Assembly (NCBI GenBank): GCA_020161665.1
Contig: JAIUPA010000041.1
Span: forward strand, 62,001-126,000
Length of the DNA stretch: 64,000 nt
Direction: 5' to 3'
From: Pseudomonadota bacterium
GTDB lineage: Bacteria > Pseudomonadota > Alphaproteobacteria > Rhizobiales > Rhizobiaceae
Position numbers and translations under genes: made by a program. The notes below the pieces were generated by a model. The model saw only the letters and a list, made by a program, of their open reading frames with translations. It made no database searches and had not been told where the DNA came from. Positions 10,928 to 19,356 of this stretch are shown here, piece after piece. How positions within the stretch are numbered: position 1 is the first letter of the stretch; every line of letters begins with the position of its first letter.

Positions 10928-11707
10928 ATGCTGGGCGAAACCATGGGCGATTTCGGGGGAAGGCTACTTCTCGCCACCTCCGGCGTCGGGCTGGCGTTGA
11001 TTGCGCTGGTGGCCGTCCTGCGTTTCGTGCGCCGCCACAATGGACGCCTGCCCTTTGGCCTTTCGGTCGCGCAATCCAAAGAAAAACGCCTTCAGGTGCT
11101 GGATACGGTCGCCATCGATGCCCGCCGTCGCCTGGTTCTCATCCGTCGCGACCAGGTCGAGCATCTGATCCTGATCGGCGGCCCATCGGATGTGGTGATC
11201 GAGGCCGACATCAAGAGCACCGCAGAAGTGCTCTCATTGCCGCAGCCCGTCGCCCCTCAACAGCCATCGGCCGTCCAGATGCCTGCGGCTCAGACACCAA
11301 CCGTCGTTCCGGCGTCGCCTCGCCCGTCCGTCGCGAGCCTGCCGACACCGCGCCCCAAACCGCCCGCCCAGCCGCTGGAGCGCCCGCTGCCGGTCACACC
11401 GCATGCCGCCTATGGTGAAACCGCAAGCGAGTTCTCCGGCCCGGACCCGGACGATCGATCCGAAGAATTGCGTCAGGCCGAAGCCCATCTGGAAGCCATG
11501 CGCCGCCGCATCCTGTCGAACGAGCAGCCACAGGCTGAGCGCCCGACAACGCGCGCCAGCGAGACAAGCGACTTCGCCCGCGTTCTCGACAGCGAAATGA
11601 AAACGCCGCTCTACGACACCCCGCGCCCGCTGGCCAATGCCGAAGCCGCGCCGAAGGAACCCGATCTCCAGAAGGAGATTGCCCGCATTTTCGGCAAGGC
11701 CCCCTGA
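10928..11707 (+). CDS. FliO-like membrane protein with long Pro-rich tail
   Basis: 259 residues. One transmembrane helix lies at about 9-31 (LLLATSGVGLALIALVAVL). A short cytoplasmic domain follows (LQVLDTVAIDARRRLVLIRRD, then EHLILIGGPSDVVIE) that matches the FliO/MopB domain of the flagellar type III export apparatus. The remaining part is rich in Pro, Ala and Gln and ends in a short helix (DLQKEIARIFGKAP). FliO proteins are usually shorter. No other flagellar gene is present in the window, and the gene is divergent from cckA. The name therefore rests on the domain only; a non-flagellar role is possible. Confidence 0.7.
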   Translation: MLGETMGDFGGRLLLATSGVGLALIALVAVLRFVRRHNGRLPFGLSVAQSKEKRLQVLDTVAIDARRRLVLIRRDQVEHLILIGGPSDVVIEADIKSTAEVLSLPQPVAPQQPSAVQMPAAQTPTVVPASPRPSVASLPTPRPKPPAQPLERPLPVTPHAAYGETASEFSGPDPDDRSEELRQAEAHLEAMRRRILSNEQPQAERPTTRASETSDFARVLDSEMKTPLYDTPRPLANAEAAPKEPDLQKEIARIFGKAP

Positions 11708-11740
11708 ACACCTCGCCAAAAAAATCAGGCCGGAAACGCA

Positions 11741-11774
11741 AGAAGCCGCAACGTGGGCACACGTCACGGCTTCT
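11741..11774. terminator. Hairpin between fliO-like gene and dksA
   Basis: AGAAGCCG...CGTG-GGCA-CACG...CGGCTTCT forms a long interrupted stem between convergent genes. There is only a weak T run on either side, so termination is a guess. Confidence 0.4.
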
Positions 11775-11817
11775 CGATCATGTTCAACGCGTCACCCGGC
11801 AGGCCGGGCCGCTGGTC

Positions 11818-12237
11818 TTATTCGTCGCGATAGACCTTTTCGCGGCGCTCGTGACGTTCTTGCGCCTCGATGGAAAGCGTGGCAATCGGGCGGGCGTCGA
11901 GACGACGCAGGCCGATGGGTTCGCCGGTTTCCTCACAATAGCCGTAGGTACCGTCATCAATGCGCTGCAAAGCTGCATCGATCTTGGAAATCAGCTTGCG
12001 CTGACGGTCGCGGGCACGAAGCTCGATGGCGCGATCGGTTTCCGATGACGCTCGATCAGCCAGATCGGGGTGGTTTGCGCTTTCCTCGGCAAGATGGCCG
12101 AGAGTCTCACGGGCTTCACGCAGAATGTCGTTCTTCCAGGCAATAAGCTTGGCCCGGAAATAGGCACGCTGGTTCGGGTTCATGAACTCGTCATCATCCG
12201 AAAGCACGAAACCGTCAAGATTGCTATTCTCACTCAA
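11818..12237 (-). CDS. dksA: DksA-type RNA polymerase-binding transcription factor
   Basis: Binds the RNA polymerase secondary channel and, with ppGpp, tunes rRNA and stress promoters. The 139-residue protein has the coiled-coil with FRAKLIAWKNDIL and the coil-tip region DRASSETDRAIELR. The zinc-finger region DDGTYGYCEETGEPIGLRR keeps only the first of the four cysteines of classic DksA; the second Cys position is Thr, and the later pair reads ATLSIEAQERHE. The ATG-initiated frame runs to 12264, but TTG 12237 (giving MSENSNLDGF) has AGGAG 8 bases upstream and gives the usual family N-terminus. The Cys-poor form seems to be the norm in rhizobia, from memory. Confidence 0.9.
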   Translation of the reverse strand: MSENSNLDGFVLSDDDEFMNPNQRAYFRAKLIAWKNDILREARETLGHLAEESANHPDLADRASSETDRAIELRARDRQRKLISKIDAALQRIDDGTYGYCEETGEPIGLRRLDARPIATLSIEAQERHERREKVYRDE

Positions 12238-12562
12238 CGCGATTCTCCTGAAGGACTGCCTCACTGGCGGGTGTATAACGCATAGGCAAGGGCGGATTCA
12301 AGTGCCGTGATGTTTTTGCAGGCATTTTTAAATCTGTCACAAAAATAGGCTAAACGGCTCTATTTGTACAGAATTTCACCAATTGCCCTCCAACCTGCCG
12401 GTTGCTCACGCAAAAGCGCGAACACCTGTCAAGGCGGCTTTCTGCCCGGTTGACGGCATTGCATCGAAAAAGATAGACGCAATCATCGCCAGATGCTTGT
12501 TCCCTCCACCGGGTGGACGACAAACCCGGCGGGATTTGCATCGCTAACGGAAATTCGCACGG

Positions 12563-13063
12563 ATGACCGCCCTCAACCGATCGCTTCAGAGGATTTATCT
12601 GCTCCGGCATGCACAGGCCGCCTGGCCGATGCCCGGCGAGAGCGATTTCGACCGCTCCCTCGACGACAAGGGACAGTCCGAAGCGGCGGCGCTGGCAGGC
12701 TCCATTGCCGAAAAGGGCTACCTCACCGACCGCATCATCAGTTCCGGCGCGCGCCGCTGCCGCCAGACCGCCGAGGTGATCAGCCGGGCCTTTGGGCGGG
12801 ATTTCCCCGTGATGATCGAAACCGATCTCTATCACGGCATGGCGGATACCTATCTCGACATCATCAACCGGCAGGACGGCATCGCCCGTCTCGTTGTCGT
12901 CGGCCACAACCCGACGAATGAGGAATTGCTGGAAACGCTGGTCGGTGCCGATGCCACGTGGAGCACGATCCCCGGCGGTTATCCGACAGCGGGTCTGGCC
13001 GTGATCGAACGCGACGCCGAAAGCGCCTCAGGCTGGGCGCTGGTCGATTTCATCACGCCCTGA
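12563..13063 (+). CDS. SixA-like histidine phosphatase
   Basis: A 166-residue histidine-phosphatase-superfamily protein. The catalytic His is in LLRHAQAAW (H16) and the second core His is in VVGHNPTNEEL (H115). The Arg of SSGARRCRQTAEVI completes the active site. Its short single-domain form resembles SixA, which removes phosphate from phosphohistidines (in E. coli, on ArcB Hpt or NPr). The true substrate here is unknown. An Hpt protein is encoded 5.5 kb away, but nothing in the sequence links the two. It precedes ycjX by 61 bases on the same strand and may be co-transcribed with it. Confidence 0.85.
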   Translation: MTALNRSLQRIYLLRHAQAAWPMPGESDFDRSLDDKGQSEAAALAGSIAEKGYLTDRIISSGARRCRQTAEVISRAFGRDFPVMIETDLYHGMADTYLDIINRQDGIARLVVVGHNPTNEELLETLVGADATWSTIPGGYPTAGLAVIERDAESASGWALVDFITP

Positions 13064-13124
13064 GCGGCGCAATCCACGGCTTTCGCCTTTTCAAGCGTTC
13101 CGCGCCTTCCTATATGTTGATGAC

Positions 13125-14609
13125 ATGCAGCAAGGACCGGACGGCAACAGAGTGGCCAGCACCTTCACATCCATTGCCGACAGTGCCTTGATTGCGCTCG
13201 ACAGCCTCACTGATCGCGCCACGAATCTCGTCAACCCGTCGATCCGTCTGGGCGTCACCGGCCTTTCACGCGCCGGTAAAACCGTCTTCATCTCATCGCT
13301 GGTGCATAATCTCCTGCATGGCGGGCGCTTGCCGCTGTTTGAGCCGCTCCATTCCGGACGCATCTCCAATGTGCGGCTGGAACCGCAACCGGATGACGCC
13401 GTGCCGCGCTTCCAGTATGAGGACCACATTCAGGCACTGATCAAGGAGCGCGTCTGGCCGGATTCGACCCGCGCCGTCTCGGAATTGCGCCTCACCTTCG
13501 ATTACCAGAGCACCAGCGGCTGGAGCCGGTTTTTGAGCCCCGGACGCCTGTCGCTCGACATCGTGGACTACCCCGGTGAGTGGCTGCTCGACCTGCCGCT
13601 TCTGTCGCAGGATTACCGCACCTTCAGCGACAAAACCGCATCGCTGGCGGCCACCGGCATCCGCGCAGCACTGTCCCGCGACTGGCTGGCCATGGCCGGC
13701 GAAATCGACATGGACGCTCCGGCAGACGAGGGGCAAGCCCGCCGGCTGGCGGACGTGTTCACCGCGTACTTGCGCGCCTGCAAGGCGGATGAACGCTCGC
13801 TCTCCACCCTGCCGCCCGGCCGCTTCCTCATGCCCGGTGATCTGGAAGGCTCGCCTGCGCTGACCTTTGCACCCCTGCCCGGCATTCCTGAAACGCCCGC
13901 CCGCCCCGGCTCCCTGCGGGCCATGATGGAGCGCCGCTTCGAGGCCTACAAGACCGTCGTCGTCAAACCCTTCTTCCGCGAACATTTCGCAAGGCTGGAC
14001 CGCCAGATCGTGCTGGTCGATGCCCTGCAGGCCATGAGCCGCGGCGAGGAAGCGGTTGCCGACCTCGAACGCGCCATGCAGGATGTCATGGAGTGTTTCC
14101 GGCCCGGCTCGGGAAGCTTGCTGTCCGCCTTGGTCGGACGCCGGATCGACCGTATTCTCGTGGCGGCAACGAAGGCGGACCATCTGCATCACGAAGGCCA
14201 CGACCGGCTGGAGGCGATTACCCGCCGCCTCGTGGATCGCGCCGTGACCCGCGCGGGCCTAGCCGGTGCCGGGATTGACGTGATGGCCATCGCCTCGATC
14301 CGCGCCACCAGGGAGGCAACCGTCAAACAGGATGGCGAAACGCTTCCCGTCATCGTCGGAACCCCGATGGCCGGTGAAACCATCAACGGTGAAGTCTTCG
14401 ACGGCAACCGCAAGACGGCGGTGTTTCCCGGCGATCTTCCCGCCCATCCGGAGGCGGTTTTTACGCAAGACGCGGCCAGCATGGCCCATGTCAACGCCTT
14501 ACGTTTCCGCCCGCCGGAAATCCCCGTGGTCAATGGTGAGCGCGTGGCGCTTCCCCACATCCGCCTCGACCGCGCCCTGCAATTCCTGCTTGGAGACCGG
14601 CTGCAATGA
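13125..14609 (+). CDS. ycjX: YcjX family P-loop protein (DUF463)
   Basis: 494 residues. A Walker A loop GLSRAGKTV (46-54) opens a nucleotide-binding domain. It is followed by SLDIVDYPGEWLLDLP, which acts as a DxxG-like element (DYPGEW), and by VAATKADH, an NKxD-like motif (TKAD). These are the features of the YcjX GTPase-like family, which in enterobacteria is encoded with YcjF and induced by envelope or heat stress. The following gene overlaps by four bases (ATGA) and is the YcjF partner. Molecular function is not established in the literature I know. Confidence 0.9.
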   Translation: MQQGPDGNRVASTFTSIADSALIALDSLTDRATNLVNPSIRLGVTGLSRAGKTVFISSLVHNLLHGGRLPLFEPLHSGRISNVRLEPQPDDAVPRFQYEDHIQALIKERVWPDSTRAVSELRLTFDYQSTSGWSRFLSPGRLSLDIVDYPGEWLLDLPLLSQDYRTFSDKTASLAATGIRAALSRDWLAMAGEIDMDAPADEGQARRLADVFTAYLRACKADERSLSTLPPGRFLMPGDLEGSPALTFAPLPGIPETPARPGSLRAMMERRFEAYKTVVVKPFFREHFARLDRQIVLVDALQAMSRGEEAVADLERAMQDVMECFRPGSGSLLSALVGRRIDRILVAATKADHLHHEGHDRLEAITRRLVDRAVTRAGLAGAGIDVMAIASIRATREATVKQDGETLPVIVGTPMAGETINGEVFDGNRKTAVFPGDLPAHPEAVFTQDAASMAHVNALRFRPPEIPVVNGERVALPHIRLDRALQFLLGDRLQ

Positions 14610-15685
14610 GCGCCGAAAACCGCCCTCCCCAGCGCAAGCCCCGCGCCTTCGCCATGAATGAGCCTTCGGCGGTGAATGCCGCACCGGATGAAGCGCTGAA
14701 GGAACCGCGCACACCGCGCAGTTTTGATGGCGATGTCGTCTTGACGCCGGACGAGGAAGACCCGTTTCTGGCCGACGCCATCGTCGAACCGCCGGTCGCA
14801 GAGCCGCGCCCGCGCCGTTTTTCCTTCGCAAGGCTCGCCGCCGGCGCCTTTGGCGTGCTGGTCTCGCTGGCCTTGGGGCTTTGGGCCGATAGCCTGATCC
14901 GCGACCTGTTTGCCCGCTATGAAAGCCTCGGCTATGTGGCGCTTGGCGCGCTCATCATCGGCCTTGTGGCGCTGGCGGTGGTCATTGGTCGCGAAATCGC
15001 CGGCCTGATGCGGCTGCAAGCCGTGCAGAACCTGAAGGAAGAGGCCGCCAAGGCAGCCTTGGAACGCAAGCCGGAACCGGCCCGCAAAGTCGTTCACCAC
15101 CTCACCCAGCTGCTTTCCGCGCGCCCGGAAACCGCTCGCGCCCGCGCGCGCCTGAAGGAAACGGATGAGGACATTATCGATGGCCCGCACCTGATCGATC
15201 TGGCCGAGCGCGAACTCATGTCACCGCTCGACCGGCAGGCCCGCGCCTTGATCCTCAATGCCGCCAAGCGCGTCTCCATCGTCACAGCGGTGTCGCCGCG
15301 CGCCATCGTGGATCTTGCCTATGTGCTCTTCGAGGTCATGCGGCTGGTGCGCGCCATGGCCGATCTTTATGGCGGCCGCCCCGGCTCCTTTGGAATGCTG
15401 CGTCTCTTGCGTGATGTGATTGCGCACCTCGCCGTCACCGGCTCGATTGCCGTGGGCGATGGGCTGGCCCAGCAGGTGCTGGGACACGGCCTGGCCTCAA
15501 AGCTCTCGGCGCGTCTGGGCGAAGGTGTGATCAACGGCCTGATGACCGCGCGCATCGGCATCGCCGCCATGGACCTGTGCCGTCCCTTGCCCTTTTCGGC
15601 ACTGAAACGCCCCGGAATCAGCGACTTCATCGGTGATTTGACACCGAACCTGACCGGCAAGCGCCAACCGGAACCCAAAGCCTGA
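14606..15685 (+). CDS. ycjF: YcjF family membrane protein (TIGR01620/DUF697)
   Basis: 359 residues. A polar N-terminal region (1-70) is followed by two transmembrane helices at about 76-96 and 109-128. The DUF697 part follows, with SPLDRQARALILNAAKRVSIVTAVSPRA split over its conserved start and a hydrophobic segment near SIAVGDGLAQQVLG. The ATG overlaps the ycjX stop codon, so the two are translationally coupled. The pair probably forms a membrane-anchored P-loop protein complex; the process it serves is unknown. Confidence 0.88.
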   Translation: MSAENRPPQRKPRAFAMNEPSAVNAAPDEALKEPRTPRSFDGDVVLTPDEEDPFLADAIVEPPVAEPRPRRFSFARLAAGAFGVLVSLALGLWADSLIRDLFARYESLGYVALGALIIGLVALAVVIGREIAGLMRLQAVQNLKEEAAKAALERKPEPARKVVHHLTQLLSARPETARARARLKETDEDIIDGPHLIDLAERELMSPLDRQARALILNAAKRVSIVTAVSPRAIVDLAYVLFEVMRLVRAMADLYGGRPGSFGMLRLLRDVIAHLAVTGSIAVGDGLAQQVLGHGLASKLSARLGEGVINGLMTARIGIAAMDLCRPLPFSALKRPGISDFIGDLTPNLTGKRQPEPKA

Positions 15686-15810
15686 GCGTCAGCGCGTTAC
15701 CAAAGCGTCAGCGAATATGGTGAATCGAATTTCACCGCATAAACGACGCATTAACCATTCCCCGGCTAGGATTAACATCAATCAGATCGCTGCTTGTCAG
15801 GGAAAGTATC

Positions 15811-16368
15811 ATGTCTTTGCGCTTCTTTTCGCTCGCCGGCGGTCCGGCCATGGCTCTTGCAATCACCACCATCGCCACGCTGACGGGCAGCGCCGCTGAG
15901 GCAGGTCCGAAGGATCGCGTCTTCTTCGATTCCATCGCAGGCGAATGGAGCGGTCCGGGCGAAATCGTCGCGGGCAAGTACAAGGGCACCAAGTTTACCT
16001 GCAATCTGGCAGGCGAGCCTTCCGATGGCAGTGAAGCGGGTATCAAGCTGGACGGCACCTGCCGCGTCGGCGTCTTCACCCAGCCCATGTCCGCTTTCAT
16101 CGCTGAAAAGGGCACCAGCTATACCGGCAAGTTCCTCGATGGCGCTGCTGGCAAGGGCCTCGATATCGTTTCCGGCACGATTGCCGATGGCAAGGCCGTC
16201 ATGGGCATCAGCCGCTCGCAGCTGAACGGTGTTCTCGTTGCCCGCGTCGATGATCCGAAGGCCATGAATGTCACCATCTCGGTCAAGGTCGGCCAACAGA
16301 TGGTGCCGGTCATTGCCATGACGCTGGCCCGCCAGCTCGATAACGTGGCTGTCGGCTCGATCCGCTAA
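15811..16368 (+). CDS. Secreted conserved hypothetical protein
   Basis: 185 residues with a cleavable signal peptide: MSLRFFSLAGG, a hydrophobic core, then GSAAEAGPKD, cut probably after AEA. The mature part is small, Gly-rich and probably all-beta (GEWSGPGEIVAGKYKGTKF, TCRVGVFTQPMSAFI). It contains two Cys, in FTCNLAG and GTCRVG, which could form a disulfide. I do not recognise a named family, though similar periplasmic proteins exist in rhizobia. GGGAAAG stands 5 bases before ATG 15811. A strong terminator follows. Confidence 0.75.
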   Translation: MSLRFFSLAGGPAMALAITTIATLTGSAAEAGPKDRVFFDSIAGEWSGPGEIVAGKYKGTKFTCNLAGEPSDGSEAGIKLDGTCRVGVFTQPMSAFIAEKGTSYTGKFLDGAAGKGLDIVSGTIADGKAVMGISRSQLNGVLVARVDDPKAMNVTISVKVGQQMVPVIAMTLARQLDNVAVGSIR

Positions 16369-16392
16369 GATCATCGCGATTGCGAACATTGT

Positions 16393-16419
16393 AAAAAGCC
16401 CGGCTTGTCCGGGCTTTTT
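16393..16419. terminator. Bidirectional terminator
   Basis: AAAAAGCCCGG-CTTGT-CCGGGCTTTTT is a perfect stem with A and T runs on both sides. It lies between the convergent hypothetical gene and folP and serves both. Confidence 0.92.
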
Positions 16420-16424
16420 GCTGT

Positions 16425-17255
16425 TCAGATGGCATCCACCACGGCCAGTGCATCGCGCGTTGCCGTTACGTTATGCACCCGGAAGATCGCCGCTCCGGCC
16501 AGACGCAGCAAAACGGTGGTGGCAAGCGTTCCGGCATCACGCTCGGCCGCCACATCCCGCCCCGTCAGCGCACCGATAAAACGCTTGCGCGACGTTCCGG
16601 CCAGAACCGGCAGGCCGAAGTTTTCCATCGCCGCAAAGCGTGCCAGAAGCTCCACATCCTGCCCCGGTTCGCGGTTGAACCCGAAGCCCGGATCAAGCGT
16701 TACCGCTGACCGTTCAATCCCTGCTGCATCGGCAAGGGCCAGTGATCGGCTGAAGAACGCGGCCCGGTCGGCCAGAATATCCGGCGATGCCAGTTCCCGT
16801 TCCCGCGATGTGTACATGATGCACACGCCAGCCCCGGCATCGGCCACCACCTGCGCCATGTCTTCGTCCTTCTGAAGGCCAAAGACATCGTTGACGATAT
16901 GCGCCCCGGCAGCCAGCGCCAGCCGCGCCGTTTCCGCCCGATAGGTATCGACGGAAATCGCCGCCGACGTTTCCCGCGAAAGCTGCTCGATGACGGGAAG
17001 CACCCGGTCCTGCTCTTCTGCCGCTGAGACCGGCAAGGCCCCGGGCCGCGTCGATTCCCCGCCGATATCAACAATATCAGCCCCTTGCGCAATCAGCGCC
17101 AAGGCATGGGAAACGGCAGCATCCACCTGCCGGAACTGCCCGCCATCGGAAAAAGAATCGGGCGTGACGTTCACAATACCCATCACCAGCCCGCGCTTGC
17201 CGATGGAAAGGCCATGCCCGCCTGCACAGGTCCACAATCTGGAAGTGTCGTTCAC
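16425..17255 (-). CDS. folP: Dihydropteroate synthase
   Basis: Condenses p-aminobenzoate with the pterin pyrophosphate to dihydropteroate in folate synthesis; the target of sulfonamides. Signatures are VMGIVNVTPDSFSDGGQF, DIGGESTRPGALPV, VTLDPGFGFNREPGQD, PVLAGTSRKRFIG and the final RVHNV. The open frame extends to 17330, but that start overlaps the divergent neighbour. GTG 17255 gives 276 residues, close to the family norm, with AAAGGAAAG upstream. It is not part of a visible folK/folB cluster here. Confidence 0.95.
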   Translation of the reverse strand: MNDTSRLWTCAGGHGLSIGKRGLVMGIVNVTPDSFSDGGQFRQVDAAVSHALALIAQGADIVDIGGESTRPGALPVSAAEEQDRVLPVIEQLSRETSAAISVDTYRAETARLALAAGAHIVNDVFGLQKDEDMAQVVADAGAGVCIMYTSRERELASPDILADRAAFFSRSLALADAAGIERSAVTLDPGFGFNREPGQDVELLARFAAMENFGLPVLAGTSRKRFIGALTGRDVAAERDAGTLATTVLLRLAGAAIFRVHNVTATRDALAVVDAI

Positions 17256-17362
17256 CGTATTGTCTTTCCTTTGGACCCTAAACCTGTTTCTTGGCATCCG
17301 CGTATTGCGCTCTCCCGGCCTATGGCCCAAGGTCGCTTCGAGTTCAACCAGCGGATTCCCGA

Positions 17363-17995
17363 ATGCCTCTTACCCATGCCCTGAAGCTCGCGCTTGGCAT
17401 CGCCGCCATGATGGTCGCCAGCATGCAGGCACCGCGTGCCGAAGTCATCTTCAAAAAGTCCGTGCGTTATTATGCGGTGGGCGGCCATTCAACCAGTGAA
17501 ATCGACAAGGAACTGGCCCGGCGCGGTCCCATGTCCCGCAATACGGGCATGCGCCATCCCGGCACTACGGAGATCCGCTTCGGTGGCGAAGTCTCCTATG
17601 TCGAACAGGGTGGACGCTGCCGCGTCGGTGCCGTCAAGGTTCGCCTGACGACCCGCATCAACCTGCCAAGCTGGAAGAATCGCGCAAAGGCCGGGCCGGA
17701 AATGGCACTGATCTGGGATACGCTGTCCTCCGACATTCTGCGTCACGAAGACCGCCACGTCGAGATTGCCCGCAACCACGCCCGTGCGCTCGACGAGAAG
17801 CTGAGCGCCATTCCTTCCGCCAGCCGCTGCAAGACATTGCAGGACCGCACCGCGGAACTGACCCGCGAAACTACGGCGGCCCACGATGCCGATCAGGCGA
17901 AATTCGATCAGGTCGAGGCCATCAACTTCCAGAAGCGCTTGAGCCGCCTCATTCGCCACCGCGCCGGTTTTGGCGGCGCGGCAGCAGATCGCTGA
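17363..17995 (+). CDS. DUF922 family secreted, putative zinc-dependent protease
   Basis: 210 residues. ATG 17363 gives a signal peptide (MPLTHALKLALGIAAMMVAS, cleavage near PRA-EV). An in-frame ATG at 17291 would only add a non-signal extension. The family-defining element is LRHEDRHVEIARNHA, with an HExxH zinc-binding motif at residues 128-132. The mature domain begins VIFKKSVRYYAVGGHSTSEI, as in DUF922 proteins. The family is predicted to be metalloproteases, but activity has not been shown to my knowledge. It is divergent from folP, with about 107 bases between the chosen starts. Confidence 0.82.
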   Translation: MPLTHALKLALGIAAMMVASMQAPRAEVIFKKSVRYYAVGGHSTSEIDKELARRGPMSRNTGMRHPGTTEIRFGGEVSYVEQGGRCRVGAVKVRLTTRINLPSWKNRAKAGPEMALIWDTLSSDILRHEDRHVEIARNHARALDEKLSAIPSASRCKTLQDRTAELTRETTAAHDADQAKFDQVEAINFQKRLSRLIRHRAGFGGAAADR

Positions 17996-18000
17996 AACGA

Positions 18001-18321
18001 TCAGCCCTGACGCTCGGGAAGATGGACGACGAGGCCATCGAGGTCCGCCGACATCTTGATCTGGCAGGACAGGCGCGAGGTCGGGCGCACGTCGAATGCG
18101 AAGTCCAGCATGTCCTCTTCCATCGGCTCAGGCTCGCCAACCTTCGCGGTCCACGCATCATCCACATAGACATGACAGGTCGCGCAGGCACAGGCCCCGC
18201 CGCACTCGGCTTCAATGCCCGGCACGGAATTGCGAACAGCGTTCTCCATCACGGTGGAGCCGTCAGCAGCCTCGAGGTCATAGCGCTGGCCATCGAAGGC
18301 GACGATCGTCAGTTTGGTCAT
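18001..18321 (-). CDS. 2Fe-2S ferredoxin (adrenodoxin/ISC type)
   Basis: 106 residues. Cluster ligands C40, C46, C49 (C-x5-C-x2-C in [14 protein letters not shown]) and C86 (LSCQIKM) define a vertebrate-type/ISC ferredoxin. It serves as a cytosolic one-electron carrier, for example for P450s, hydroxylases or Fe-S assembly. An open frame continues upstream to 18489. ATG 18321 has AGGAAG 8 bases before it and yields the standard length. No isc or suf genes are adjacent, so the redox partner is unknown. Confidence 0.92.
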   Translation of the reverse strand: MTKLTIVAFDGQRYDLEAADGSTVMENAVRNSVPGIEAECGGACACATCHVYVDDAWTAKVGEPEPMEEDMLDFAFDVRPTSRLSCQIKMSADLDGLVVHLPERQG

Positions 18322-18454
18322 GTCGTATGCTTCCTGAATTTTGGTATGTTCGCAAAGGGGTCCAAATGCCCTGTTCATCCACCAATAGAACAGGTTTTGG
18401 AAAAGTGTGAAGCCCTTTCGCAGCGCACACGGCCATGTTTTCAGCAAGCCATGC

Positions 18455-18484
18455 AAAAGGGCGACACCGTTTCCGGTGCCGCCC
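18455..18484 (-). terminator. Terminator downstream of hpt
   Basis: On the minus strand GGGCGGCACCG-GAAA-CGGTGTCGCCC forms an 11-bp stem with a single G-T pair, followed by TTTT. It lies right after the hpt stop codon, so hpt is probably monocistronic. Confidence 0.88.
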
Positions 18485-18515
18485 CTCACAAATCGATTTC
18501 CAAAAGCGCCGGCGT

Positions 18516-18884
18516 TTAGCGGCTGAGCTTCAGGATGAAATTTTCGGCTTCCAGAACGGCAGCGGCAAGGCGTGCATTGGCAGCCGCATCATCGCCCTTG
18601 CTTTCCAGTTCAGCAGCAATCTGGGCAACAGAAAATGCGCCGACAGCCTCTGCCGAACCCTTGAGGCGGTGAGCGGCGGCCTTACGGCCTTCGGCGTCAT
18701 TGCGGGAAAGTTCCTGCAGGGCAATGCGGGCCTGACGGGCGAACATCTGAAGCACTTCGGCTTCGAGAACCTTGTTGCCAGCCGTCTGTGCAGCGAGATG
18801 GACCAGATCGATCGGGCGAGCCGTGGAAGGACGGCCAACGCGGGAATTGTCGGGGGCTTCGAACGCAATATTGAGCGCTGCCAT
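18516..18884 (-). CDS. Stand-alone histidine phosphotransfer (Hpt) domain protein
   Basis: 122 residues. A four-helix Hpt domain is marked by [25 protein letters not shown], in which H72 of HRLKG is the expected phosphorylation site. It has no kinase or receiver domain, so it should shuttle phosphate between a hybrid kinase and a response regulator. It is not ChpT, which has a degenerate kinase dimerisation fold. It is divergent from the GPR-like gene across a region with CtrA sites. Its partners are unknown. Confidence 0.9.
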   Translation of the reverse strand: MAALNIAFEAPDNSRVGRPSTARPIDLVHLAAQTAGNKVLEAEVLQMFARQARIALQELSRNDAEGRKAAAHRLKGSAEAVGAFSVAQIAAELESKGDDAAANARLAAAVLEAENFILKLSR

Positions 18885-18997
18885 GGGTCTGTTTCCTGTT
18901 TTTGTCGTTATCCAGCGAATGTGGGTCCACTTTCGCTCGCGGGACTGGCTATTCCGTTAAATTTAGGCGCAAAGACGGCAAAAACGTTGAGATATGG

Positions 18998-19012
18998 TTA
19001 ATTTTGACTAAA
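18998..19012. promoter_or_regulatory. Degenerate CtrA box
   Basis: TTAA-TTTTGAC-TAAA deviates by one base from the TTAA-N7-TTAA CtrA consensus. It lies 114 bases before the hpt start and 37 bases from the exact site. Confidence 0.45.
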
Positions 19013-19048
19013 TCCCTGCACCGCAAGGTATTTCGCCCGAAAGCAATC

Positions 19049-19063
19049 TTAAAAAACTGTTAA
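19049..19063. promoter_or_regulatory. Exact CtrA box
   Basis: TTAA-AAAACTG-TTAA matches the full CtrA consensus exactly. It sits between the divergent hpt and gpr genes, about 290 bases before the gpr start codon and 165 bases before that of hpt. Confidence 0.65.
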
Positions 19064-19356
19064 AAAGACTTGTGTCGCCGGGCCTGCGGGGTGGTGTCGA
19101 TTGTGTCGCGGAAACAACTGTGTCACTACGGTACGGTAGGGAAAATTGACGGTGGCGTATGGCCTGCCGAAGAGAGCGCCTGTTGGGCGCAGACTCTCGA
19201 CATCAGCCTGAAACCGCAGTGAATTGGGCTAAAGTTCCGCCATGTTTTGACGGCACTCCCCTCCCCGAGATTTTTGGATCGAGCGCATGGGACAAGGCAT
19301 GCGGCAAGCGTTCGGCGCTCGATACCCCGGCAATGCGTTAGTGACGAGGCGTACCT

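Larger units (their letters stand above)
18885..19356. other. Divergent hpt/gpr intergenic region (472 bp)
   Basis: No convincing gene is seen here. The half nearest hpt is AT-rich and holds both CtrA-like sites. The half nearest gpr is more GC-rich and could carry a long leader. GAGG 7 bases before ATG 19357 is the gpr RBS. Confidence 0.7.

Noticed and set aside
15720..15790. TTAA half-sites upstream of the secreted hypothetical gene, checked as a CtrA box
   Set aside because: The two TTAA motifs are about 16 bases apart rather than 7, so they do not form a CtrA site.
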